The translations under genes were made by a program, and so were the position numbers. From Symsagittifera roscoffensis (taxonomy: Eukaryota; Xenacoelomorpha; Acoela; Convolutidae): a DNA stretch of 64,000 bases. The stretch spans positions 744,001-808,000 of the forward strand of contig NW_026971149.1 of assembly GCF_963678635.1 (NCBI RefSeq), read 5' to 3'. Under the pieces are notes generated by a model. It saw only the letters and a program-made list of their open reading frames with translations, did no database searches and was not told where the DNA came from. Below, piece after piece: positions 1 to 10,340 of the stretch (position 1 is the first letter of the stretch; the number at the start of each line of letters is the position of its first letter).

Positions 1-79
1 TCCCTTACCTGTTTTGTACCCCAGTACCTAGCTCAAGACTCCTCCCTCACACCCGACTCGATACTCCCGTGTACCCGAC

Positions 80-1240
80 TCAGGCGATGCTCAAGTAGTA
101 CTTCTTATGAAGATACACCATTATCTCAGTTTCTGCAAAGACTACATGTAAGATAGCGTACAATTCCCTTGGGCTCAGTTTGCCCCTGTTTGGGTCATAC
201 ACCGGCATCGAGACCTCTGTTATCTCTCTTTCAATCATGAAGTCTCGTAGTCTTTTTAGTGCCAACATTACGTGTTCAGGATCAATTGTGTTCCTGTCAT
301 TGACCCTCGTCACTAAGAAGCACAGGTATTTCCCCGGGACTTGTGCTACTGATGGTGGAAGCGCTGCCATCCCTCCCAGTCCTGGTCTCTGTCTGAACAG
401 AAACTCTACGTTCTGGTATTCTCTCTTGAAGTCAGCCTCCAGTCTTGATTTGAAACCCATGTCTGCCGTGATGCAGATCGCGCTCGTTCTGTTTGACAGG
501 ATGAAGTCACTATCTGTTATCATGATGTTTTCCGAGTACTGATTGGGTATTTCAAATTTCGTTTTGAAATTCCGACCTATGTTAGGCTCTGGCTCTTCTT
601 CTTCCAGCTCCAGTTCGCTTGTTTCTCTCACTTCCTTGAGCCTCTTTATCATCAAATTTTCGGTGTGGGTAAGTCCTACCCCCACTCCCCGGACAAAAAT
701 ATTTATCGACGTCCCCGTCGATGTTATCGGGTCTGCATTGTCCGGTGGGATGTCCAGCGGCCTGTCTGTCGCCGTCCAGCCGAAGAGAGGGTCTTCTGAC
801 TTCACGTGTTTTGCTGCTGACACGTCGACTTGCTGGATACTCTGTCCTCTATGGCTTTCGTCTTTGACGTCGCGTATCCACTCCAGTATCCTCAAGTTCG
901 TGTTCTCCCTCCTTTCCATCTCGCTCTGTTCGAGGTCCGTCTCCACTTCTGGTGTCGAGTAGTCTTCGTGGGGATAGTGTCCACCATCATCAATGACCTG
1001 CCATTCCTCTTCGGCTTCCAGTTCGCCTGCACTCAGTAATTCCTCGCCCAATTTGTCTGGCTGTATCTTGTCAATCAAGAAGTCATCCCCGTATCTGTTG
1101 TACCTCATGCCCGTCCGTTCACGATTGCCAGTTCTGGTTCCCGGTGATATTGGTCGATCTGGCTCCATCCACTTCGGCACCTCATCTTGCTCCGGGTCAT
1201 TCCAGTCTTCTTCTGCAAACGATCCTGCTTCAGACTCCAC
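80..1240 (-). CDS. Third ORF of the Gypsy element, macro-domain-like C-terminal half
   Basis: This 386-codon ORF begins 11 bases after the integrase ORF ends, in the place where env or accessory genes sit in Ty3/Gypsy elements. Residues 1-220 are acidic and low in complexity, with no signal peptide or membrane segment, so it does not look like an envelope. Residues ~230-380 resemble a macro (ADP-ribose-binding) domain: a strand then ICITADMGF, GLGGMAALPP, a hydrophobic KYLCFLVTR strand, a LALKRLRDF helix, EVSMPVYDP, and a final helix-strand. The family match is by eye. In known macro domains this fold binds ADP-ribose or removes it from proteins. Whether this protein does either is inference. 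Confidence 0.6.
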   Translation of the reverse strand: MESEAGSFAEEDWNDPEQDEVPKWMEPDRPISPGTRTGNRERTGMRYNRYGDDFLIDKIQPDKLGEELLSAGELEAEEEWQVIDDGGHYPHEDYSTPEVETDLEQSEMERRENTNLRILEWIRDVKDESHRGQSIQQVDVSAAKHVKSEDPLFGWTATDRPLDIPPDNADPITSTGTSINIFVRGVGVGLTHTENLMIKRLKEVRETSELELEEEEPEPNIGRNFKTKFEIPNQYSENIMITDSDFILSNRTSAICITADMGFKSRLEADFKREYQNVEFLFRQRPGLGGMAALPPSVAQVPGKYLCFLVTRVNDRNTIDPEHVMLALKRLRDFMIEREITEVSMPVYDPNRGKLSPRELYAILHVVFAETEIMVYLHKKYYLSIA

Positions 1241-1250
1241 CTCTATCTTT

Positions 1251-2321
1251 TCAATTGTCGTCCAAGCTCAAGTTTTCATTGCCATCATTTTTCTCTCTGG
1301 TGCCCTTTTCATTTACTTCACACGCTGGCTCTACCACCAGGTAGTCGAGACGCTCCATGTTTTTCGGTAGGCACCAGTCTTCCGGGGAAGGGACGTGAGG
1401 CTTCAGATTTTCGTAATGTGCTGCTCGCCCAGTACTCAAGCGGTAGAACCGTCCTTGTTGATGTACTTCCGTTATCATGAATGGTCCCCTCCACTTCTTG
1501 AGTAGTTTCTTTGTTCCCTTGGGCGGTATGACATTTTGGAAGACCCACACGTACTGGCCCACTTCATATGGCTTTGCTTGTAATATTTTTTCGTCATATT
1601 TCTTGCGTTGTCTCATTTGCGCCTGCGCCGTATTCCTCCTGCATAGTTCGTTCAGCTCTTGTTGTCTTTTGATCGCTTCCTTCACATATGCTTGAGGCGA
1701 CGTCCTCTTCCCCTCGAATTCCGGGTAGAAGAATGTTAGAGGCATTGCCCTCTCCCTGCCTGTCAACATCATGAAAGGACTGATGCCCGTCGTTGAGTGC
1801 TGAGTACTGTTATAGGCCCCTACTACCTGTGGCAGGTATTTGTCCCAGTCCGTCATGTATCTTGAGCAGTACACCCTTAACATGTTGACCAGTGTCCTGT
1901 TCTGTCTCTCTACCAACCCATTGGTCTGTGGATGATAGGTCGTCGAGTGTGCTTGAGCAATGTGCGATCTCTTCATCAATTCTTTTGTCAAGTCCCCCAC
2001 AAAAGCTTTGCCGTTGTCCGACTGGAAAGTCATTGGACAACCATACCGCGATATCCAATGCGTTATCAGATGATCACATGTCTCCTCGGCTGAGGCTGTC
2101 TGGCACGGAACTGCTTCCGCCAACTTTGTGAAGTGATCTATTATAACCAGTATTTGGTTATAACCCGACTCCGTCATGCAGATTTTCTGATGGTCTATCT
2201 GCACCACCTCATTGAATTCCGAACTCTCGACAGACTTGAGGGGAAACTTCATCTTCCTTGGGTCTTTTACCTGAAGGCATGCTAGACAGGCATTCACCCA
2301 TCTCTCGCAAGCTTTTCTCAT
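1251..2321 (-). mobile_element. Gypsy integrase part
   Basis: The segment starts with the end of the zinc-binding region (WVNACLAC) and continues with the integrase core. The catalytic D lies in QIDHQK, the second D in FQSDNGKAF, and the E in GLVERQNRT, giving the D,D-35-E pattern of retroviral and Ty3/Gypsy integrases. A basic C-terminal region follows (KRQQELN..., then a GPFMITE-type GPY/F motif), which is typical of Gypsy integrases. In living relatives the protein joins element cDNA to host DNA. The macro-like ORF follows directly. Confidence 0.9.
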
Positions 2322-2346
2322 TCACTGCCAGTCAAACCTATGAAGT

Positions 2347-3908
2347 ATCCTTTGTTGTACTTTATCTATCCCCTGGTGGCCCATCTGGTCGTGTGATCTG
2401 AAAAGCACCTCCGTTTGGTACAATTGTGGTAGTATGATGAGGTTGTGTTTGTGTAATATTTTTCCTCATCTCTCCTCTTGCACGCTACCACCCCTTCAGC
2501 TGTGTGATAAAGTAAGTCTCTCTTTTCTTTGTAGAACTGGCTCAAGATTTTGTAGCTGTCTTCCTCAAGTTCCCCCTTCTCCTTGACTCCCGAATGGATC
2601 CATTTGGAGAGGTTACTTGTCATTTTGTCATTCCTCTGGGCCCTTATTAGGTCAGACAGCCTATATCTCGCCTTGACGTGCTCCTTTAGCGCCATGATCT
2701 GTCCATTCATCTCACCAGGGTTGTGGATGTCATCGCTCAGTTTCACGCATATCATCCTTTTCACGATTTTCATGTCGTCTTCTGGTACCAGATTCGTTCT
2801 GACGTTTGAGTTGCACGATAGTTCCCTGAATGGCTTTCTTGAAACCGCTATTTTCTCGAGCTCTTCACCACCTCGTACCTCTTGTATTTCCAGATTGTAC
2901 GTTCCTGAAGATGGATCAGTCTGTAACTCCCTGTCGTGTTGTCTTATCTTCTCTTCCGCCAGTATCATGCATAGACTGTCCTGGTCTTCGCTGCTCTCAT
3001 CCGAGTCTTCATCCCATTCTTCACGCTCCCCGGACAATTTCCCTTCTCCGGTTTCTTCTTCTTTCATGAATCTGGACCACTCCCCGGACTCTTGATCTAG
3101 TCCCAGGTGTTCAGCCTCTTCTCTGAATCCTTTGTTGTACTTTATCTATCCCCTGGTGGCCCATCTGGTCGTGTGATCTGAAAAGCACCTCCGTTTGGTA
3201 CAATTGTGGTAGTATGATGAGGTTGTGTTTGTGTAATATTTTTCCTCATCTCTCCTCTTGCACGCTACCACCCCTTCAGCTGTGTGATAAAGTAAGTCTC
3301 TCTTTTCTTTGTAGAACTGGCTCAAGATTTTGTAGCTGTCTTCCTCAAGTTCCCCCTTCTCCTTGACTCCCGAATGGATCCATTTGGAGAGGTTACTTGT
3401 CATTTTGTCATTCCTCTGGGCCCTTATTAGGTCAGACAGCCTATATCTCGCCTTGACGTGCTCCTTTAGCGCCATGATCTGTCCATTCATCTCACCAGGG
3501 TTGTGGATGTCATCGCTCAGTTTCACGCATATCATCCTTTTCACGATTTTCATGTCGTCTTCTGGTACCAGATTCGTTCTGACGTTTGAGTTGCACGATA
3601 GTTCCCTGAATGGCTTTCTTGAAACCGCTATTTTCTCGAGCTCTTCACCACCTCGTACCTCTTGTATTTCCAGATTGTACGTTCCTGAAGATGGATCAGT
3701 CTGTAACTCCCTGTCGTGTTGTCTTATCTTCTCTTCCGCCAGTATCATGCATAGACTGTCCTGGTCTTCGCTGCTCTCATCCGAGTCTTCATCCCATTCT
3801 TCACGCTCCCCGGACAATTTCCCTTCTCCGGTTTCTTCTTCTTTCATGAATCTGGACCACTCCCCGGACTCTTGATCTAGTCCCAGGTGTTCAGCCTCTT
3901 CTCTGAAT
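2347..3908. repeat. 780-bp direct tandem repeat inside the Gypsy element
   Basis: Bases 2347-3128 recur at 3127-3908 with an offset of exactly 780. I saw no difference between the two units when reading them line against line. Each unit covers the same acidic linker region between RNase H and integrase. Perfect identity points to a very recent event or to an assembly duplication. Confidence 0.95.
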
Positions 3909-3909
3909 G

Positions 3910-4825
3910 TCACTTTCTTACCCCTGACTTTTGTCTGCTCCAGAATATTTTCGGGGATTTTTCAACTAGTGATCGCACGACATCCTTGCTGTCAGTGACA
4001 CTTCCCTTTGAGGAGTCAGTATTGTTCACTGTTTCTTCTCTCCGAAGTATAGTTAGTTCCGGTGCTTCCTGACCTTTCCCTTGGGTCATGGGCTTATCAT
4101 CTGATAGTTTCTCGAGCAACCTCATTAGATCTTCATCTATTCTGACAGTTCCCTCCTCTACCTGGTCGAGATCATAACCTTTTGCCTTGAGCGTTTCCCT
4201 CACGATCTTGGACCTGAGCATGATTCCTACCGGAATCCTTCTGCTTTTCTTCAAGATGGTTTTTTCAAGAGGCTCTTTTGGTAATTCGGGATGATCTTCA
4301 ATCGGTTTGCCTGATTTGTCCAGCCATCTCGTGAGTGGAAGACTGTCGTACGTTTCCTTGTCCATGAAGGAGAAGCCATCTTTGATCTCAGGTCTGTCCG
4401 CCTCTCTTTGTTCTTGTCTCTCGTAGAACTCCGTCTTCTTACTCAAGCTGTCGGCATTTTGATGTTTATCTCGCGTTCTATGCTCAATTATCATGTTGTA
4501 TCCGTCCAAGCGAACTATCCACCTCCATATAGCTCTGGTCCATTGAGTACGTTTTCAGCCAGCTTAGTGCTCGGTTGTCTACTCGCAGCTTGAAGGGTTC
4601 ACTGCCTAGGTATGCTCTGTATTTCTCGACAAAGGTGACCACTGCGAACATCTCTGCTTTCGGTGCTCCGTACTTCATTTCTGTGTCACTTAGGACTTTG
4701 CTCCCGTATGCTATTGGTCTCAAGACTGTCTTCCCATTCCATTCTTGTTCTTGATGGAGAATCCCAGAAATCGCGACTACCGACGCATCCGTGTCCAGCA
4801 CGTACATCTCCTTCTCAGTCGGCAT
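3910..4825 (-). mobile_element. Gypsy RNase H and pol linker part
   Basis: The right part opens with VLDTDAS, the first catalytic block of Ty3/Gypsy RNase H. It continues with GSKVLSDTEMKYG, KAEMFAVV and LRVDNRALSWL, all usual blocks of this domain. The left part carries an EHRTRDKHQNADSLSK motif, the last RNase H block (H..NADxLSR), and then a long charged linker towards the integrase. It is part of a broken pol gene and is named here only as a component. Confidence 0.85.
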
Positions 4826-4870
4826 ACCCAGTACTGGTGCCTCACATAGCTCTTTCTTTATTCTCTGGAA

Positions 4871-7800
4871 TTACTCTTCTGCCGCATTGTTCCACGTGAA
4901 CTTCTTGCCCTTGTGTCTCATTAATTGTTGCATCGGGTATACCTTGTCCGCATAGCCTTTGATGAATTCCCTATAATAGTTAGCGAAGCCCAGGAAGCTC
5001 ATCAACTGGTGCTCTGTCTTCGGTGATTTCCAGGTTAGGACTGCTTCCACGGCGTCTGGATCAGGTCTGATGCCGTGCTTGTCCACCATCCTGCCCAAAT
5101 ATTTTATTGAGTCCTTGAGTATCTCACACTTTGATGGTTTACACTTCAGCCCCGATCTTTTCATGCACGCGAACACCTCGTCAAGTCTCTCAATGTGGTC
5201 TTCTAGTGTTGGCGTCGCTATTACCACGTCGTCCACATAGCACATTACCAGGTTGCCGTACTTCTTCGTCACGCCTATCAGCGCGTGTGCCATCAGCCGC
5301 TGAAACGTGGCTGTGGCATTGCAGAGTCCAAATGGCATCCGTTTCCATTGAAACAGACCCAACTCGCAGGCGAACCCTGTCTTGTCCCTGTCTTGCTTCC
5401 TTAATGGTACATGCCAAAAAGCCGAGCCTAAATCAAGAGTCGTAAAAAATTTTGCATCACCTAACTTCGAGAGGCTTTCAGCAATTCTAGGTATGGGATA
5501 GGCATCCTTCACCGTGACGGAGTTCAGGTATCGAAAGTCACAACAAAACCTCAACTGGTCGCCTTTCTTTTTGGCCATCACTACTCCACACGCCCACGGT
5601 GACTTGGATGGTTCTATCATGTCATACTCTAGTAACGTCTCGATTTCTTTTCTACACGCGTCCGATTTGTGTGGGGTCATACGCCTCGCCCCCTCCCTGT
5701 GTGGTACCGCGTTTTCCTCAAGTTCTATTTCATGCTCAACAAAATTACAACACCCGATATCCGCCTTCTGCCTCGAGAAAACTTCTTCGTTCCGCTCTAG
5801 TACGTCCTTGATGGCTTCGAGCTGTTCATCTTTCAGGTTGCCCCTCAAATGTTCAATCTCCGGCAGAACCGGTTTATCTGTCTGCATTTCATCTAGTGTG
5901 GGTCGCTCTGGAAAGTTCAAACAGCTCGACAGCCCATCGTCCGTTTCTGACTTAAGTGATTTAATAAGACCTGAAGAATATTTAATTTTTTGCAATCGTC
6001 TCAAGATACAAATTTTGTCCCTGTGATTGGGACAATCAACAACTTCATTTTGTTTTAAGTTCTCAATCGTTTCATATCGAGTTTTTACCGGTAAAGCATA
6101 TCCCAGTTTCCTCCCTCTCTGTATCGTAATCGGTATATCAAGGGTATTCAACAAGACACTGACGCAGAGGCCGCTCTTCGTTATCGAGAATGATCTTCCT
6201 AAAACAACAGCACTTTGACTATTAGGATTTGGAACTATACACACTTGCTTGTTGTCACTTAGTTCGTTGTAATTTTTCATCCTCAAGCTTACGATTGCTG
6301 CTTCATTAGCTTTTAGACTCACCCTCCTACTCAAAAATACCGGTGCTTTATTTTCATTTGCCATTATTAAATTTACCGGTTTGATTGCGTACCTCCTATC
6401 CGGGTTCCGTATCCTGAACATTGCGTTATTTAGATCAATCGTTACGTCAAAATTCCTGATGAAGTCTCTGCCCAAGATGAATTGGTCAGATTCATCTAGG
6501 TTTTCTACCACGATAAAGCTCATCCACAGGTTACGTTCCCCCAAATTGAGGGCTATTATCGGCGTCCTGCCCAGCACCCGAAGGGCCCCCTTGTTTGCAG
6601 CTGACAGCCGTATTCTCGAGTCTATCAAGTCATCTTTGTTGAAGCCCATTCGTTCCCAAGTCTCGATTGGTATGACACTCAAGACCGCTCCCGTGTCAAG
6701 TAACCCACGTAACTGAGTCTTCTTGCCACTTATGTCTAGCACGTGCCCTGTCACATCTGCCTCCGTCCCAATGTGCATTGCATCTTCTTCAAGCATGGCG
6801 CAGTGTCCAATCGATCTCACTTTCAACTCTTCTTTCCCCACGTAGATTTGTCCAATTAGGTCTTCGTCACATGTTATCATCGTCTTGGTATAGATGTTGA
6901 TTCCATCTATATTTAGCATCACCTCATGTGGACCATAAGCTTCAGTATACCTATTATCAACACGTACCGACTTGCTGCCCCCTCTCGTGAGTAGTGCTCT
7001 CAACGCTCTAGAAGTAGTTTGTGGGCTTAGACAACTCAAGTAATCTGCGTACACGTCAATATGCATTAGTGTCTGGTCGCTCGGTTCGCTCAAGTTTCTG
7101 GTTACCTCGTGGCCGCCCACTGTGATTATAGACATTATCCTAGCCCCGATTTTCGATATGCCGAATGGCTTTCCCGTCACCATTTTTACGGTGTTACAAT
7201 TTCCAGTCTTTGTCGAGCCCGATACAGCATCTGGTGCCGTCTTCAATCCAGTTAATGCTTCGTTGAAATTCTGTTTCTCGATCTCCAGCTTTAATCGTTG
7301 CTCTATTTCTTTCGCTGCCAGATCCTGCTTCACCTTGTTGATGGCCTCCGCTGCCGCCTTCTCATAATCTATTTCTGGGGCTTTCTTCGTCGTGGCCTCT
7401 GCTGCACTACCACATTGTGTTACAGCTTTCACTGTTTTCGTTGGTAGCTCTACATTCGGTCCCTCAACTTTTTTCGTCTCGAATTCACCATGTCTGTTTC
7501 TCTGGTTCTGCACTGCTGCCAATGCCAACTTGTGTTTTGGATGACTCTGATTCTTGACCGCTTCCCAGAACAACGGACAGTCCATCCTGAAGTGCCCCTC
7601 TTGGTTACAGAAGAAGCATCTTGCACCTATTTTGATGATCAAGCCACTATAGAACTCGTGTTCTTCCATCTGGCTCATATCTTCCTCATCTGGTGCATAT
7701 CCCAAACTCTTCATGCCCTGTTTGTATGTCGTGCAATCCGCCACATGATGATCAACTGACCCGCAGTTAGCACACGACCTGCGTTTGTCCATGTCATCTC

Positions 7801-9658
7801 TAGGCTTGTACCATGACGACCTTTGTGGCTGACTCCCCCCTTGGGTGTTCCTGTTGTCTGAGTACGAGTATTTCTTGGGTTTCATCAGCATGTATTCTCT
7901 TGACTTCTGCCTCATCTCTTCTGGAGTTGGTGCACTATCTTTCGACAATGTGTAATACGTTGCTAACATCGTTCTCAAGTCATCACTCTTTACCCCATCA
8001 ATAAACTTTGAGGCTATGCTGAAGTTTCTTCTGTTGGTAGATTCCTTTGGGTCACTCCTCCTTCTCAAGCTCTCGAGATCATCTAGGAACCTGTCTATCG
8101 ATTCGTCATCTCTCTGTCTCCTTTTTTCAAATCGCATCATCGCTTGATGACCCTTCATGCCTGAGCCGAATCTGTTCAACAGTATTTCAAAGATTTTGTC
8201 CGCGGTATCGCGTTCTTCTTCTTTCTTCGCAACCACGCATTTTAATGCCGTGCCTTCTAAATTGCTGAGTATGGCTGTGCACGCTTGTCTTTCATCGTTC
8301 AAGTTGTCCTGTTCTAGGTGTAGTCTCATCACTTCCACCCAAGTATCAATGCATCCATCAGAGTCATCTTTGAATTCTTTTGGTTTTTTGAATGTTTTTC
8401 TGGATTTTCCTTCTCTTCTATCATTCGAGTCAGTGTTCCTTGTAGCGAAGGCCTCTAGAGTTCTATTCATCATTTCCCAAGTGTTAGCCCATGTCATAGC
8501 ATCCGGTCCTGCGTTGCTGTTAGCTGTCGAATCTCCCGGACCAGTCGTTGTATTCGACGTTCCATTCTTCATTATTGTTTTCGCAGCTGTTGGTGCTATG
8601 CTCACCGCATCCCTGGTTATGGGCAACGGTGTCGATTGCCGTTTGTTCCTTTGTGGTTCTACAAAGTCAACTCTGGTGCCTTGCGTACGATCCGCTGCCG
8701 GTCTTTCTTGTGAAGTAGAACTTCTCAAGATTGCATCCAATTTCGCCTGTATTGCACACGAACTTTCGGCCTGACTCTTGCTCATTGTGTCCATTCTCTT
8801 TTCCAGGCTTCCTAATTGGCTGTTGACATCATCATATCGGTTTTTCAACTGTTGCATATCTTTTTTGATGTTCTTTTCTCGTTCTTCATTGGTGGCTTCT
8901 ACCTTATCTGACATTTCCTTGAGTCTCTCATCTGTTGCCTTAGCTAGGTTAAAATAACTGTCTAGATACTCGTGCTTGTTGTATCTTAATTCTTTTCTTA
9001 TCACCTCTCTATCTTCTTCACTGTGCTTCAGTTTTTTGTCAATCTGATCCAGTTTCGCCATCAAGTCACCCAGCTCAATGGTAGTCTCTTCATGGTCAGC
9101 TGTCGGTCTCTCTTTGGCCGTAGCCTCTGCTTTAGCTTGTTCCTCTCTTGGGTTGGCTTCTGTTGTCTTCGTGCTTACTGTCCCAAATGTTCGTGCTCTT
9201 TCAGCTTTTGGTTCTTCGGTCACGTTTTCTTTCGTTTTTATTCCGACCATCATTGCCAACTTCTCCGTAAAAGATGTCCTTTTTACTTGAGAGTCTTCTT
9301 TCACCGTTTCTTCGGTGTTGCCTATTGCATCTTCCGCGTTGTCTATTGGTGAGAACTCTATGGGTTTCGGGTTTGGTTCTTCTGCATTGGGCATTGGAGT
9401 TGACTCCGTCGCCAATTTCCCTGTTTCATCCACACTTTGATCGGGTGTCTCTAGATCAATCTCGATGGTGGGTTCTACTCGTTCCCCTTCCGTGCCCTCT
9501 TTTGCTCTGTTCTCCGTTGTACTCCTTGTGCTGACCATGTTAACTGAAAAGCTCTTCTTTGTTATCTTCGGACCCATTGATGTTGCTTTGAATAGCGACG
9601 AATTATACTTTGCTTCGGTAGATCTCTTTTCAGCTACCGGTACCCTGCTCCGCCTCAT
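4871..9658 (-). CDS. Gypsy gag-protease-reverse transcriptase ORF
   Basis: A 1,595-codon ORF. Residues 1-190 are acidic and Thr/Glu-rich. About 190-310 form a predicted coiled coil. About 400-610 look like a gag capsid region (WVEVMRLHLEQ, then many charged helices). Two CCHC knuckles lie near 629 (CANCGSVDHHVADC) and 683 (CFFCNQEGHFRMDC). A retropepsin motif LLDTGAVLSVIP is near 990, with ILGRDFI as its flap-side partner. Reverse transcriptase covers about 1300-1540, with FTTLDLGSAFWHV, MPFGLCNATATFQ and the catalytic YVDD near 1476, then the FLGFANYYREFI block. Gag and pol share one frame, as in several Ty3/Gypsy lineages. The element as a whole is broken. Confidence 0.9.
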   Translation of the reverse strand: MRRSRVPVAEKRSTEAKYNSSLFKATSMGPKITKKSFSVNMVSTRSTTENRAKEGTEGERVEPTIEIDLETPDQSVDETGKLATESTPMPNAEEPNPKPIEFSPIDNAEDAIGNTEETVKEDSQVKRTSFTEKLAMMVGIKTKENVTEEPKAERARTFGTVSTKTTEANPREEQAKAEATAKERPTADHEETTIELGDLMAKLDQIDKKLKHSEEDREVIRKELRYNKHEYLDSYFNLAKATDERLKEMSDKVEATNEEREKNIKKDMQQLKNRYDDVNSQLGSLEKRMDTMSKSQAESSCAIQAKLDAILRSSTSQERPAADRTQGTRVDFVEPQRNKRQSTPLPITRDAVSIAPTAAKTIMKNGTSNTTTGPGDSTANSNAGPDAMTWANTWEMMNRTLEAFATRNTDSNDRREGKSRKTFKKPKEFKDDSDGCIDTWVEVMRLHLEQDNLNDERQACTAILSNLEGTALKCVVAKKEEERDTADKIFEILLNRFGSGMKGHQAMMRFEKRRQRDDESIDRFLDDLESLRRRSDPKESTNRRNFSIASKFIDGVKSDDLRTMLATYYTLSKDSAPTPEEMRQKSREYMLMKPKKYSYSDNRNTQGGSQPQRSSWYKPRDDMDKRRSCANCGSVDHHVADCTTYKQGMKSLGYAPDEEDMSQMEEHEFYSGLIIKIGARCFFCNQEGHFRMDCPLFWEAVKNQSHPKHKLALAAVQNQRNRHGEFETKKVEGPNVELPTKTVKAVTQCGSAAEATTKKAPEIDYEKAAAEAINKVKQDLAAKEIEQRLKLEIEKQNFNEALTGLKTAPDAVSGSTKTGNCNTVKMVTGKPFGISKIGARIMSIITVGGHEVTRNLSEPSDQTLMHIDVYADYLSCLSPQTTSRALRALLTRGGSKSVRVDNRYTEAYGPHEVMLNIDGINIYTKTMITCDEDLIGQIYVGKEELKVRSIGHCAMLEEDAMHIGTEADVTGHVLDISGKKTQLRGLLDTGAVLSVIPIETWERMGFNKDDLIDSRIRLSAANKGALRVLGRTPIIALNLGERNLWMSFIVVENLDESDQFILGRDFIRNFDVTIDLNNAMFRIRNPDRRYAIKPVNLIMANENKAPVFLSRRVSLKANEAAIVSLRMKNYNELSDNKQVCIVPNPNSQSAVVLGRSFSITKSGLCVSVLLNTLDIPITIQRGRKLGYALPVKTRYETIENLKQNEVVDCPNHRDKICILRRLQKIKYSSGLIKSLKSETDDGLSSCLNFPERPTLDEMQTDKPVLPEIEHLRGNLKDEQLEAIKDVLERNEEVFSRQKADIGCCNFVEHEIELEENAVPHREGARRMTPHKSDACRKEIETLLEYDMIEPSKSPWACGVVMAKKKGDQLRFCCDFRYLNSVTVKDAYPIPRIAESLSKLGDAKFFTTLDLGSAFWHVPLRKQDRDKTGFACELGLFQWKRMPFGLCNATATFQRLMAHALIGVTKKYGNLVMCYVDDVVIATPTLEDHIERLDEVFACMKRSGLKCKPSKCEILKDSIKYLGRMVDKHGIRPDPDAVEAVLTWKSPKTEHQLMSFLGFANYYREFIKGYADKVYPMQQLMRHKGKKFTWNNAAEE

Positions 9659-9860
9659 TATTTACAATTGTTATTATTTACAGTATTATTATCTACAAAA
9701 ATTCTACTCTAAGGTTAAAAACTCTAAGGAAAAAGAAATTGACAATTCGCTAAAAACGATTTTTCTTAAACTCTTGTAAGCTCTTTCGTGTTAGGTTAGG
9801 ATAGGGAACGTGTTGTTATACTTGGAACTTCCACCTAACCTATTACTTTTGTAGTGTCCC
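9659..9860. other. AT-rich leader between gag and the minisatellite
   Basis: About 200 bases of AT-rich DNA next to the gag start. No gene is visible. It probably belongs to the 5' leader of the Gypsy element on the minus strand, but I found no recognisable tRNA primer-binding site. Confidence 0.5.
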
Positions 9861-10340
9861 CTTCCTAATGCTGTCCCAAGACTTTCCCTTTACCGTCCCA
9901 AGACTATTCAGTGTTGTCCCAGTACTTCTTGTTGGTATCCTCAGACTAACGTCCCTAGACCAACGTCCCAAGACTAACGTCCCAAGACCAATGGCCCAAG
10001 ACCAACGTCCCAAGACTAACGTCCCAAGACCAATGTCCCAAGACCAACGTCCCAAGACTAACGTCCCAAGACCAATGTCCCAAGACCAACGTCCCAAGAC
10101 TAACGTCCCAAGACCAATGTCCCAAGACCAACGTCCCAAGACCAACGTCCCAAGACTAATGTCCCAAGACTATTGTCCCAAGACGAACGTCCCAAGACTA
10201 ATGGCCCAAGACCGTTTCGTACCAAGACTGCTCTGGTCCAAGACTGCCCCAATGCTGCACTGTCCCAAGACTGTGTTGCCCCAGGACTGTCCCCAGACTG
10301 TAATGTCCCTAGACTAATTCGGTACTGTCCCAAGACTCGT
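9861..10340. repeat. Minisatellite, 14-bp unit with 42-bp higher order
   Basis: The unit is acgtcccaagacya, 14 bp. From about 9943 to 10200 it runs in regular triplets (acg...cta, acg...cca, atg...cca), which gives a 42-bp higher-order period. The flanks back to 9861 and out to 10340 are degenerate copies around the core tcccaagact. The array lacks stops in several frames, so spurious ORFs of 77-149 codons appear on both strands, reading as PRPMSQDQRPKTNV-type 14-residue repeats. Confidence 0.95.

Larger units (their letters stand above)
1..9658 (-). mobile_element. Ty3/Gypsy LTR retrotransposon body (fossil), antisense to the host gene
   Basis: Reading right to left, the order is gag with two CCHC zinc knuckles, a retropepsin motif, reverse transcriptase with YVDD, RNase H, a charged linker, a DDE integrase and a third ORF. 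RNase H before integrase, with integrase C-terminal, is the Ty3/Gypsy (Metaviridae) order rather than Copia. The element looks broken, with roughly five breaks in pol. The far LTR would lie left of base 1, outside the window, and I could not fix the LTR on the gag side, so age cannot be judged from an LTR pair. The parts are listed separately. Confidence 0.9.

Noticed and set aside
80-1240. Envelope gene reading of the third ORF
   Set aside because: No signal peptide, membrane anchor, furin-type site or Cys pattern is visible; a macro-like fold fits better.
180-9534. Many plus-strand ORFs over the Gypsy element (up to 205 codons)
   Set aside because: They are antisense shadows of gag-pol with no domain of their own.
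9843-10333. ORFs of 77-149 codons on both strands in the minisatellite
   Set aside because: The 14-bp unit lacks stops in several frames, so long repetitive ORFs are a by-product.
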